Below are positions 1 to 8,700 of a DNA stretch of 16,357 nt, in pieces. The translations under genes were made by a program, and so were the position numbers. Origin of the DNA: Bacillota bacterium (GTDB lineage Bacteria > Bacillota > Clostridia > Christensenellales > SZUA-584); assembly GCA_023415915.1 (NCBI GenBank), contig JAEZIZ010000011.1, positions 1 through 16,357 of the forward strand, read 5' to 3'. The first letter of the stretch is position 1; the number at the start of each line of letters is the position of its first letter. The notes under the pieces were generated by a model. It saw only the letters and a list, made by a program, of their open reading frames with translations, was not told the DNA's origin and did not search any database.

Positions 1-774
1 AAGGGCCTTGACTCCATCAGCCAGGGGTTCGCTATATGGGATCCTGCCACACGCGAGCTGATGTTTGAAAACAAAGCATATAAAGAGCTGTTCGGCTCGC
101 GCAGCCGCCGGTTAAACGAGATGCTGGGCTGCGGCATTTCCCGCAGGTCCAAAAAGTCGCTCGAAGAAACGTTTACCGACGCCAAAGGACATTTTTACAG
201 CGTTACGCACACTCCCGCGAAAATAGGCGGGCAGGAGATAGTCGTTACCGTAATCAGCGACATCACAAAGTACAGGGAAGCGGAAGCAAAGCTGGAGCAG
301 ATGGCAAAGACGGATATGCTGACCGGTCTGTTAAACCGCAGGGCGGGCACCGAAAAGCTTAAAGAGATGTACGACGACTGCCGGGAGAGGCAAATACCCT
401 TGACGGTGTGCTTTGCCGATATAGACGGCTTAAAGTCAATAAACGATAATTTCGGGCACGGTGCGGGAGACGCCATGATAGTCTCCGTTGCGGACGTGCT
501 GCGCAGGCATGCAGAAAGAATAGGCACGGTGTGCAGGCTGGGGGGAGACGAGTTCATACTCATACTTCCGGGCGTAACAAAGGAGCAGGCCATGGCGCTC
601 ACGGCTCAGATAGAAAAGGATGCCAAAGCATGCCTCGCGGGCGAAGCGCAGGGAGTGTCATTGAGCTTCGGTTTCAAGCAAGCCGAGTATTTCCCCGGCG
701 AGTCGGCAGATTCGCTTGTCAGCATTGCCGACCACGACATGTACAGGGAAAAGCGCAGGAAATCCGCTAAATAG
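1..774 (+). CDS. PAS-GGDEF diguanylate cyclase, 5' end cut off by window
   Basis: Probable diguanylate cyclase making the second messenger c-di-GMP from two GTP. The reading frame is open from base 1, so the start lies upstream; the ATG at 61 is internal. The first ~80 codons read as the end of a PAS sensor domain (a GFAIWDP-like start, then FENKAYKELFG). A short linker leads to a full GGDEF domain: TDMLTGLLNRR, the metal site FADIDGLKSIND, the intact GGDEF signature at 541-555, and a family-typical end (ADHDMYREKR). The usual RxxD inhibitory site before GGDEF is absent; the aligned residues are ERIG. No EAL domain or membrane segment is visible in the part shown. The stop overlaps the end of the convergent metF by 8 bp and no terminator hairpin lies between them. 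The class is secure; the signal sensed is unknown. Confidence 0.93.
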   Translation, partial: KGLDSISQGFAIWDPATRELMFENKAYKELFGSRSRRLNEMLGCGISRRSKKSLEETFTDAKGHFYSVTHTPAKIGGQEIVVTVISDITKYREAEAKLEQMAKTDMLTGLLNRRAGTEKLKEMYDDCRERQIPLTVCFADIDGLKSINDNFGHGAGDAMIVSVADVLRRHAERIGTVCRLGGDEFILILPGVTKEQAMALTAQIEKDAKACLAGEAQGVSLSFGFKQAEYFPGESADSLVSIADHDMYREKRRKSAK

Positions 775-1633
775 TTTTCAGACGGCTGCCGAGTATTATC
801 TGCTCGGCCACATCGGGTTTGTTCATAGTGTATATGTGAAACCTGCCTATGCCATTGTCCATTAGATATTCTATCTCTTCCACAGCGTAGCCAAGCCCCG
901 CTTTTTTGAACGAGTCCGGGTCTGAGCCGTATCTGCTAATTATCTTGCTCAACGGCGCAGGTATCGAACACGCTGAGAGAAACGCCATTCTCGTTATCTG
1001 ATTAGGGTTCATTATAGGCATAATGCCGGTAATAACTGGGGCCTTTATACCCGCCTTTTCCACGTGTTCATAGAACGCGATTATCGCCCGCCTGTCAAAA
1101 CACAGCTGCGTTATAAAAAAATCCGCGCCAAGCTCCGCTTTTAATTTCATGTACGATATATCTTCTTCGGTCGATTCGCTTTCCATATGCGCCTCGGGAT
1201 ATGCCGCGGCCCCTATGCAAAAGCCGCCGCGCCGCTTAATAGCGCTTATAAGATCGCTCGCGTGCTTAAAGTGCTTATATGCCGTATCCCTGTCAAGGCC
1301 TTCTGGCACGTCTCCGCGCAGCGCGAGCACGCCGCTTACGCCAATAGATTCTAGCTGAGAGAGCGTATAGTCTATCGAGGAGGGGTCGGCTCCCGCGCAG
1401 GTAAGGTGCGCAAGCGCTTCGAGCCCCAGAGATTTGACGTGGGAAGCAATGTCTATTACCCTGTCCCTGTTGCCTCCGCCCGCGCCGTATGTGACGCTGA
1501 CAAACGATGGGTTGTAACCCGAAAGCTTTTCTATTGCTTCATACACCGATGTTATCGGCATATCCTTTTTCGGCGGAAAAAACTCCAGTGAAAACGAACG
1601 ATCGCTGCGGCGCAGCTTTTCAATAATATTCAT
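767..1633 (-). CDS. metF: Methylenetetrahydrofolate reductase (MetF)
   Basis: Flavoprotein reducing 5,10-methylene-tetrahydrofolate to 5-methyl-tetrahydrofolate, the methyl donor for methionine synthase; cytosolic TIM barrel. Family landmarks are in order: EFFPPK with the catalytic Glu17, VTYGAGGG (~48-54), the flavin-contacting LALRGD ending at Asp108, FITQLCFD (~173-180) and FHIYTMN near the C-terminus. At 288 residues it matches the short bacterial MetF form with no regulatory C-terminal domain. I chose the ATG at 1633 because AAGGGG lies 9 nt upstream on the minus strand; the frame stays open to 1663 but no comparable ribosome site serves that longer start. It is divergent from the metH operon, so the two halves of the methyl cycle share one control region. 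Its stop overlaps the convergent diguanylate cyclase gene. Some Clostridia use MetF in acetogenesis, but nothing here points that way. Confidence 0.95.
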   Translation of the reverse strand: MNIIEKLRRSDRSFSLEFFPPKKDMPITSVYEAIEKLSGYNPSFVSVTYGAGGGNRDRVIDIASHVKSLGLEALAHLTCAGADPSSIDYTLSQLESIGVSGVLALRGDVPEGLDRDTAYKHFKHASDLISAIKRRGGFCIGAAAYPEAHMESESTEEDISYMKLKAELGADFFITQLCFDRRAIIAFYEHVEKAGIKAPVITGIMPIMNPNQITRMAFLSACSIPAPLSKIISRYGSDPDSFKKAGLGYAVEEIEYLMDNGIGRFHIYTMNKPDVAEQIILGSRLKTI

Positions 1634-1682
1634 ACAATACGACCCCTTGGAAACAATATACACTTATGTTAGGCGTGCGTTT

Positions 1683-1711
1683 ATTTAATCATAATTTTGC
1701 GTTATTTTCAA
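1683..1711 (-). promoter_or_regulatory. Predicted metF promoter
   Basis: On the minus strand a -35-like TTGAAA (1706-1711) and a -10-like TTAAAT (1683-1688) are separated by 17 bp. Transcription would start near 1676, giving a leader of about 43 nt. The leader is too short for a SAM riboswitch and shows no T-box-like structure. Assigned by eye only. Confidence 0.45.
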
Positions 1712-1715
1712 GAGG

Positions 1716-1744
1716 TTGAATAATGAACACAAGTAGTGTATCAT
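1716..1744 (+). promoter_or_regulatory. Predicted promoter of the metH operon
   Basis: TTGAAT (1716-1721), a 17-bp spacer and TATCAT (1739-1744) form a sigma-A-like promoter. Its -35 lies 4 bp from the -35 of the opposing metF promoter. The start would fall near 1751, at the 5' edge of the AGAGG ribosome site (1751-1755), so the leader would be very short. The spacer and -10 also carry an imperfect palindrome (1723-1744). Confidence 0.45.
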
Positions 1745-1760
1745 ATGCCGAGAGGCAAGA

Positions 1761-2360
1761 ATGAATAATTATCCGTATATACCTTTTGTTCCAAACAGAA
1801 ACAGCGTCTTGCGAAGGATGGGCTCATATAAAGCGTCGTTTGAGGCGGGGCTGGAGCAGGAGATAAACGAATATCTTAAGCGGGCGCAATCCGAGTTTTC
1901 CGTGAGAGGCAGGGCGGAGACATTCGATATAAAGCATATCGGCGAGAGCGCGATCGAGATAGCGGGCCGCATCGTAGAATCCCGGCTGCTCGCCAAGCTG
2001 TTAATGCCCTGCGATAAGGCTTACGTCATGTGCGCTGCCATACTTGAGCGCGACGTGGCGAAGATAAACGAGGCTATAGAGCGTGGAAACGGGCTGCTTG
2101 CGCTGGTGCTTGACGCGTATGCGTCGGAATACGTGGACGGCGCTCTCGACGTGATAATGGAGCGAAAGAACGTGGCTTTGAGGCGCACGGGGCAGGCGCT
2201 TACTAAAAAGCGCTTCAGCGCGGGTTACGGCGATCTCGACATAAAGTACCAGCGCGTTTTTTACGACCTTCTGAATATGCGGGATATGGAAGTGAAAATA
2301 ACGGATAAATATCTGCTGATACCCGAGAAATCGGTGATAGCCATAGCGGGAGTGGAATAG
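1761..2360 (+). CDS. Stand-alone MetH reactivation-domain protein
   Basis: A 199-residue protein whose C-terminal half resembles the vitamin B12-dependent methionine synthase activation domain, normally the last domain of long MetH proteins. In long MetH this domain binds S-adenosylmethionine and lets an electron donor rescue oxidised cob(II)alamin. The recognisable part runs from about residue 148: KKRFSAGYGDLDIKYQ, which contains the RxxxGY motif that contacts SAM, then a helix ending VFYDLLNM, then TDKYLLIPEKSVIAIAGV, matching the family's 'T(D/E)S..M.P..SV' end. The N-terminal ~90 residues are helical and less familiar. The ATG at 1761 follows AGAGG by 5 nt. Its TAG is directly followed by the ATG of metH, and that MetH lacks this domain, so the two gene products very likely work as one split enzyme. 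The electron donor is not visible in the window. Confidence 0.85.
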   Translation: MNNYPYIPFVPNRNSVLRRMGSYKASFEAGLEQEINEYLKRAQSEFSVRGRAETFDIKHIGESAIEIAGRIVESRLLAKLLMPCDKAYVMCAAILERDVAKINEAIERGNGLLALVLDAYASEYVDGALDVIMERKNVALRRTGQALTKKRFSAGYGDLDIKYQRVFYDLLNMRDMEVKITDKYLLIPEKSVIAIAGVE

Positions 2361-4733
2361 ATGAAAAAAATAGGCGGACTTGGCCTTATTGAATATCTTA
2401 AAGAGCATATACTCGTGCTTGACGGTGCGACGGGCACATATCTGCAGCAAACCGGCATGGGCCCCGGCGTATGCCCCGAAACGTACGTGCTGGAGCATGA
2501 AGATGTCGTGCGCGACATGTACAGGGCGTATATAAATGCGGGCTCGAAAGCGATATTTGCCTGCACATTCGGAGCAAATGCTGTAAAGCTCAAAGAGTTC
2601 GGATTGGAAAACGACGTCGAGCGTATAAACAGGGAGATAGTTGCCGCGGCTGTATGCGCTGCGGGCAACGAAGCTTTCGTAGGCGCAGACGTTGGCCCCA
2701 CCGGATTGTTCCTCGAGCCGTTAGGAGACCTTGGGTTCGAAAAGGCGGTAGAAATATACAAGCAGCAGATAACGGCGCTCGAAAAGGGCGGAGCGGACTT
2801 CATCGTTATTGAGACGATGATAGACGTACAGGAAGCGCGCGCCGCCGTGATAGCGGCAAAGGAATGCTGTTCGCTGCCCGTAGTGGCCAGCATGACTTTC
2901 GACAGCTCGGGGCGTACGCTCACCGGCACGAGCCCTGCTGCGGCCGTAATAACGCTTATCTCTGCGGGCGCGGATATAATAGGCCTTAATTGTTCAACCG
3001 GGCCTGAAGAGATGATACCCTTCGTTAAGAGCATGAAAAAGGCATCGTCGGTGCCGCTGTTTGTAAAGCCTAACGCGGGCATGCCGCATATCGAAGGCGG
3101 AAAGACGCATTTCGATCTTTCCTGCGCGGATTTCAGAAAGTTTGTAAGGCCGCTATGCGAAGCGGGAGCGAACCTGATTGGCGGGTGCTGCGGCACAGGG
3201 CCAGATTATATAAGCGCGATAAGTGAAGAGATAAAAGGGCTAAAGCCCGTGCAATGGCGCGAAGCGCTGCCGCCCGCAGTGACGTCCGTATCCGACGAGG
3301 TGTATTTCGGAGGCGAGTTCCGCGTAATAGGGGAGAGGATAAACCCCACGGGCAAGCCGAAGCTGAAAGAAGCGCTGAAAAACGGCGATGTTTACGAAGT
3401 GCTCGACATGGCGCTCGAGCAGAAGAACAGCGGCGCGCATATACTCGACGTAAACGTAGGCATGCCCGAAATAGACGAGAAGTCGACTATGGAGCGTACG
3501 GTAGAGGCGATAGCCGCGCGGATTAAGCTGCCGATTTCGATAGATTCGTCAAAACCCGACGTAATAGAGCGGGCGCTGCGCATTTATCCGGGGCGCGCGC
3601 TGGTAAATTCCGTATCCACAAAAAAGGAAAGCCTTGCGCGTCTGCTGCCTATAGTAAAGCGGTATAACGCTATGTTCATACTGCTGCCCATCGGCGACAA
3701 CGGCATACCGCAGACCGCTCAGGAGCGCATAGAAGAGATACAAAAAGCTTACACGGCTATAACGAAGGCTGGCCTCGGCAGGGAAAGCATGCTCGTTGAC
3801 GGGCTTGTGATGGCCGTATCTTCCGACCCGGACGCCGGAAAAGTGACGCACGAAGTCGTTGAATGGTGCAGCAAAAACGGGTTTAGCACCGTGCTCGGCG
3901 TTTCCAATTCGTCGTTCGGGCTGCCCGAGAGGAAATTCATTAACTCGGCGTATCTCGTTATGGCGATAAAGAACGGCCTAAAGTCTGCGATAATGAACCC
4001 CAACGACGAGCTTATGATGGACATGTGCCACGCGGCCGAGGCGCTTGTCGGCACGGACGCCGGTTTTAAGCGCTATATAAAACGGTTTTCGGATACGCGC
4101 GTGCCCGAGCATGACGCAAAGGATATAGCAGAAGCCGTGCTAACGGGCAAGAAAAAACCGATAACCGCCATGATAGACGCAGAGATTGCCAAAGGCGTAA
4201 AGCCCGAACAGATAATAAACGATATGATAATACCGGCGCTGCAGCAGGTGGGAGACTTTTACGAGCGCAAGGTTTATTTTCTGCCGCACCTTATATACAG
4301 CGCGGAAGCCGCACGCGCCGCTTTTGACCATCTTGAGAAGCATTATATAACAGGATCTCAGGAGGGAAAGAAGAAGGTAGTCATAGCTACCGTTAAAGGC
4401 GACATACACGACATCGGAAAGAATCTCGTGGCGATGCTGCTGCGCAACCACGGATTTGCGGTGACGGACCTCGGAAAAGACGTTCCGGCAGAAACGATAA
4501 TAGAAGCAGCTGCAGATCAGGACGCCGACATAATAGGGCTTTCCGCGCTTATAACGACTACCGCTAAGGAAATGGAGAACGTGATAGCGCTCGCTAAGCA
4601 AAGAAAGCTGCGCGCCAAGATAATGGTAGGCGGAGCAGTCGTTACCGGAAGTTACGCGCGCAGCATAGGCGCGGACGCATACGCCGCTGACGCCGCGGGC
4701 GCTGTTAGAGAAGCGGCGCGACTGACAAAGTAA
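2361..4733 (+). CDS. metH: Cobalamin-dependent methionine synthase, four-module form without reactivation domain
   Basis: Transfers the methyl group of 5-methyl-tetrahydrofolate through bound cobalamin to homocysteine, giving methionine. The 790 residues hold four modules. (1) Homocysteine/zinc barrel (~10-290) starting LDGATGTYLQ; the zinc ligands are Cys211 (GLNCSTGP) and Cys276-Cys277 (IGGCCGTG). (2) Pterin-binding barrel (~315-590): VIGERINPTGK, ILDVNVGMPEID, PISIDSS. (3) Helical cobalamin cap (~590-665), EIAKGVKPEQ to YSAEAARAAF. (4) B12-binding Rossmann domain (~670-790) with GDIHDIGKN; His683 is the expected cobalt ligand. The sequence stops after this module, about 400 residues short of E. 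coli MetH, because the reactivation domain is encoded just upstream. The start codon abuts the previous stop (TAGATG) and GGGAGTGG inside the preceding gene can serve as ribosome site. The assignment is secure. Confidence 0.96.
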   Translation: MKKIGGLGLIEYLKEHILVLDGATGTYLQQTGMGPGVCPETYVLEHEDVVRDMYRAYINAGSKAIFACTFGANAVKLKEFGLENDVERINREIVAAAVCAAGNEAFVGADVGPTGLFLEPLGDLGFEKAVEIYKQQITALEKGGADFIVIETMIDVQEARAAVIAAKECCSLPVVASMTFDSSGRTLTGTSPAAAVITLISAGADIIGLNCSTGPEEMIPFVKSMKKASSVPLFVKPNAGMPHIEGGKTHFDLSCADFRKFVRPLCEAGANLIGGCCGTGPDYISAISEEIKGLKPVQWREALPPAVTSVSDEVYFGGEFRVIGERINPTGKPKLKEALKNGDVYEVLDMALEQKNSGAHILDVNVGMPEIDEKSTMERTVEAIAARIKLPISIDSSKPDVIERALRIYPGRALVNSVSTKKESLARLLPIVKRYNAMFILLPIGDNGIPQTAQERIEEIQKAYTAITKAGLGRESMLVDGLVMAVSSDPDAGKVTHEVVEWCSKNGFSTVLGVSNSSFGLPERKFINSAYLVMAIKNGLKSAIMNPNDELMMDMCHAAEALVGTDAGFKRYIKRFSDTRVPEHDAKDIAEAVLTGKKKPITAMIDAEIAKGVKPEQIINDMIIPALQQVGDFYERKVYFLPHLIYSAEAARAAFDHLEKHYITGSQEGKKKVVIATVKGDIHDIGKNLVAMLLRNHGFAVTDLGKDVPAETIIEAAADQDADIIGLSALITTTAKEMENVIALAKQRKLRAKIMVGGAVVTGSYARSIGADAYAADAAGAVREAARLTK

Positions 4734-4759
4734 ACTATTTTTTGATTCAGGGAGACAAA

Positions 4760-5497
4760 ATGAACATCGAGGTTGACACACATACGCACACAGTACTTTC
4801 AGGGCACGCGCACTCAACGATAATGGAGAACGCTGCCGCCGCGGCAAAGCTGGGGCTAAAAGGCCTTGTAATTACCGACCACGGGCCAAGAGTACATTCT
4901 GCCGCGCCCGATTACAACATCGGCACATACGCGTATCTGCCGACTCATATGGACGGTGTGAGGATATACGGGGGCATAGAGGCTAACATCACGGATTACA
5001 GCGGGTCTGTCGATATACGCGAGAAGTATATTAAGCTGCTGGACTTCGCTATAGCCGGCATGCATGAGGTAGTCATTGACTCGGGCGGCATGGGCAAGGA
5101 TACGGACGCTGTAATTGGAGCGCTGAATAACAAATATATCGACATAATATCGCATCCCGACAATCCTTCATATGTGCTCGACTATGAAGCCGTCGTGAAA
5201 GAAGCGGCGCGGCTTGGCAAGCTTTTAGAGGTAAACGACCATTCGATAGAATACCGCGCAGGCGGAGCGAATATGGACGTTATGCTGCACCTGTGCAAAA
5301 AATACGGACTTTGCATAGCCGTGTCGAGCGACGCGCACTCCGCGTTCGGCATAGGCAAGTTTGACGCCGCAACGAGCCTGCTTAAAGAAAAAGGTTTTCC
5401 CGAATCGCTTATCATAAACCTTACCATAGAGCGCTTTGAAAGCTACCTTGCGGAACGGAGAAAGAGAATAGCGGACGCTGCAAACTCGCCTGAGTAA
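4760..5497 (+). CDS. PHP-domain phosphoesterase (YcdX/histidinol-phosphatase-like)
   Basis: A 245-residue single-domain PHP metal-dependent phosphoesterase. The metal-binding motifs are in place: DTHTHT (His8, His10), ITDHGP (Asp40, His41), the GGIEANI glutamate, AGMHE, ISHPDNP and SSDAHS. The pattern is closest to the YcdX-type phosphatase group; it is too short to be a PHP-type DNA polymerase and lacks fused domains. The substrate cannot be read from the sequence. I start at ATG 4760, preceded by CAGGGAG with 5 nt spacing; an in-frame TTG at 4742 is possible but would overlap that ribosome site. It begins 26 nt after metH and probably belongs to the same transcript, which suggests but does not prove a link to methionine or one-carbon metabolism. 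Confidence 0.85.
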   Translation: MNIEVDTHTHTVLSGHAHSTIMENAAAAAKLGLKGLVITDHGPRVHSAAPDYNIGTYAYLPTHMDGVRIYGGIEANITDYSGSVDIREKYIKLLDFAIAGMHEVVIDSGGMGKDTDAVIGALNNKYIDIISHPDNPSYVLDYEAVVKEAARLGKLLEVNDHSIEYRAGGANMDVMLHLCKKYGLCIAVSSDAHSAFGIGKFDAATSLLKEKGFPESLIINLTIERFESYLAERRKRIADAANSPE

Positions 5498-5504
5498 GCA
5501 CGCG

Positions 5505-5572
5505 CGCCGTCGCCTGCGGCGATAATACATGAAACCAAAAGCTTCCGAATGCCGTTATCCGGAAGCGTGGTT
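5505..5572. terminator. Hairpins after the PHP gene, possible operon end
   Basis: Two stem-loops follow the PHP stop codon. The first is a small GC stem (CGCCG 5505-5509 with CGGCG 5517-5521). The second is stronger: GCTTCCG (5541-5547) pairs with CGGAAGC (5560-5566), extended by AACCA (5533-5537) with TGGTT (5568-5572). No U-run follows on the plus strand, so a classical intrinsic terminator is not shown; on the minus strand the 7-bp stem is followed by TTTT. It sits where the metH operon should end. Confidence 0.35.
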
Positions 5573-5583
5573 ACTATATATTA

Positions 5584-5610
5584 AAAATAGTTAATATATA
5601 AAACTATTTT
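5584..5610. promoter_or_regulatory. Perfect 9-bp inverted repeat, possible operator
   Basis: AAAATAGTT (5584-5592) and AACTATTTT (5602-5610) are exact reverse complements separated by 9 nt. The element overlaps the predicted -35 (5591-5596) and ends 2 bp before the predicted -10 of the downstream lipid-type synthase gene. This placement suits a repressor site. The repeat is AT-only apart from one G-C pair, so chance in an AT-rich gap cannot be excluded. Confidence 0.35.
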
Positions 5611-5618
5611 CGTATAAT
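5591..5618 (+). promoter_or_regulatory. Predicted promoter of the ligase-ACP-oxoamine synthase gene
   Basis: A consensus -10 TATAAT (5613-5618) lies 16 bp after TTAATA (5591-5596), a 4/6 match to the -35 consensus. Transcription would begin near 5625, leaving a leader of almost 100 nt that is very AT-rich and has no riboswitch-like fold I recognise. Other AT-rich hexamers in 5620-5700 could also act as -10 boxes. Confidence 0.4.
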
Positions 5619-5721
5619 ATTTGTATCCGCACCTTTTTTATAGTATTATTTAATCTAATAACGTATTTTTTTGTAATATTTTTTGGCATCATATTTTTTA
5701 TATTTTGGAGGCCCTGGTATT

Positions 5722-8700
5722 ATGAGTGATATTGCAAAGAAGCTGGACGAGCTTAAGGAGGAACGAACGCTTTGCAACCTGTTCTCGATAATATGCAGCA
5801 ACGGCGACGCCGTCGCCGCCGAGTACATGGAGGATGGGGAAATACGCAATATTAAATATTCCGACTACGAGAGGATAACTTTTGCGGGAGCAAAGAAGCT
5901 TGCGCAAAAGCTGTCCGTCGTCGAACGCAACACTTTTGTTGCGCTAAGGTATGCCAACAACCCGCTATGGCCCGCCGCGTTCTGGGCGGTGGTGCTTGCA
6001 GGATACAGGCCGCTGCTGCTCGATTCGGCTTGCGACGACACACAGGTAATGCACGTGCTGCGCCAGGCGGGCTCGCGCACTATTATAACGGACACGGACG
6101 TGGGCATAACGGGCATAATAAAAGTATCTCCCGACGAATTTTTAAGCCTCGACGCAGACGATACGGATTATCTGCCGGTTTACTCCGACGCAATGGCATT
6201 ATGCACGTCGGGCACTACAGCGACTCCTAAGGTATACGTATACAACGAACAGGCGATATGCCATCAGGTGCTGCTTGCCGAATATATAAGCAAGCAGAAC
6301 ACCGACATAATACACGACGGCGGTATAAAGCAGCTTGCGTTCCTGCCGTTCCACCACATATTCGGATTCGTTGCCGTTTATTTATGGTATTCTTTTTTCG
6401 GCAAGACTATCGTCTACATAAAGAACAAGACTGCGGAAGTAATACTCTCCGCCTGCAAAGAGCACGAAGTGACGCATATATACGCCGTTCCGCTGCTGTG
6501 GAACAACGTGGCGAAGAGCATAATGAGAAAGGCAAAGCTGCAGGGTGAAAAGCAATACGAAAAGCTTATTAACGCGAGCGACTTCAGTATTAAGCTGCAA
6601 AGGCGCTTCGGCAAGGCGGGCAGGCGTATCGTCTCAAAGCTGTTCTTCAAGGAGCTTCAGCAAAAGCTAGTGGGCAGCAGCATACAGATGATGATAAGCG
6701 GCGGCGGGCATATACAGCCCGAGGCGATAAAGCTGATAAACGGCATAGGCTATAATCTTGTAAACGGCTTCGGCATGACGGAGACGGGCATAGATTCAGT
6801 AGAGCTTTCCAACGACATAGACAAGCGGCTCGAAGCCAGCGTTGGCAAGCCGTTTGCGCCTATGGAGTACCGCATCGTATACGATAAGGAAGGCGACAAG
6901 ACGGGCGAGCTTCAGATAAAGGGCGAGGCTATGCATTCGGGCAGGATGATAGACGGCATATATATAGCGCGCGAGTCGTCGGACGTCTGGTTCCCGACCG
7001 GAGATATAGCGAGGGAAAAAGACGGCGGCTATTACATAGAAGGCAGGCTCAAAGAGGTCATAGTGGGCGAGTCGGGTGAAAACGTATATCCCGACGAGCT
7101 TGAAGACAGCTTTTCCGAGCTTCCGCATGTAGAGCACATATGCGTCGCGGGCATTGCGGCAAGGGGCGTTTATGACGACACGTCGCTTATCGTATACATG
7201 GGAGACGCCGCAAACGACGCCGGGAAGGTAAAGGAGCTTATAGCCGAGATAACTCGCATAAACGGCCTGCTGCCCATATACAAGAAGCTTAAAAAGGCGT
7301 ACCTTTCGCTTGACCCGCTGCCGCTCGCTAACGGCATAAAGGTAAAGCGCCAGAAAGTTAAGGAAGCGGTAGAGAGAGGGCACGGCCGCTTTGAAGAGAT
7401 AGACATAAAGAGCGGCGCGCTTATAAAGGCAGCAAAAGAAAAAGCCGCCGTTCAGAGCAACGGTTACGACAAAGCCGAACTGTCCGATATAGCGGAGAAG
7501 GTAAGAGAGATATTCGCGGAAGTGCTAAACATAGACCCCGCGACAATAAAGGACACAGACCATTTCATAGACGACCTTGGAGGCGACAGCCTCTCGAGCC
7601 TCGGCGTGTTTTCCAAGGCCGAAGAGATGTACGACATAATAATACCCGACACGGAATATTTCTCGTGCACGAGCGTAGCGGACCTCTCCAAGCTGTTGTA
7701 CCGCAAGCTTCACGATATGGAGATCGAGAGAGAGGCCCCCTTAAAACCGCAGGAGATAAAGAGGATAACACGGTTTGAGGATACGCGTGAATACGCCGAG
7801 TACGCAATGCGCAGGCTCGAGATCAACGACGCTAAAATAAGGGACCCTTATTTTGTGCCTCACGACTCGGTGCTCCGCGATACGTCAATCTGTGAGGGCA
7901 AGGAGGTAATAAATCTTGCCTCATATAACTATGTCGGCATGTCGGGCCATCCCAGGACTGCGGAAGCGGCGAAAAAGGCGATAGATATATACGGCACGTC
8001 GGCGTCGGGTTCGAGGCTGATAGCGGGTGAAAAGACGCTGTACCGCGAGCTTGAGAAAGCAATAGCCAAGTGGAAGCACACCGAAGACGCCATAGTGCTC
8101 GTCGGAGGGCATTCAACAAACGTCACGTTCGTAGGAAACTTCTGCAACGAACACGACCTCATACTTTACGACGCGCTGTCTCATAACTCAATAATGCAGG
8201 GCTGCCAGCTCTCGAGGAGCGATACTAAGGCGTTCCCGCACAACGACTTTGAAGCGCTCGAACACATGCTCAAGGCCGCGCGCGATAAATACGAGAAGAT
8301 ACTGATAGTTGTCGAAGGCGTTTATTCTATGGACGGGGACATAGCGCCCATACCCGACTTTGTAGCGCTCAAGAAGAAGTACGGTGCGTTTCTGATGGTG
8401 GACGAGGCACACTCGAGCTGCGTAATAGGCAAACGCGGGGGCGGCGTGGACGATTACTTTGGCCTTAACCCCGGCGATATCGATATAAAGATGGGCACGC
8501 TGTCAAAAGGGCTCGGCACATGCGGAGGTTATATCGCGGCTTCCAAGAGCCTTGTGGACTTCATGCATTACCTGCTGCCGGGGTTCGCGTTCTCGGTGGG
8601 CATAAGCCCGCCGCTGGCGGCAGCCGCGCTTGAAGCGGTGAACATTATGCTCGAAGGCAACCCGAAGGTGAAAGCGCTGCAGGACAATATAGCGTATTTT

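Noticed and set aside
1634..1760. SAM or cobalamin riboswitch controlling metF or metH
   Set aside because: Predicted leaders are under 50 nt and none of the conserved S-box or B12-box cores can be found in the 127-bp gap.
2261..3196. Long minus-strand open frame (311 codons) inside metH
   Set aside because: It is antisense to a conserved coding region, its translation is low-complexity Ser/Ala/Pro and matches no family, and no ribosome site supports it.
4140..4847. Minus-strand open frame spanning the metH end and the PHP start
   Set aside because: It overlaps two well-supported genes in antisense and has no recognisable domain or ribosome site.
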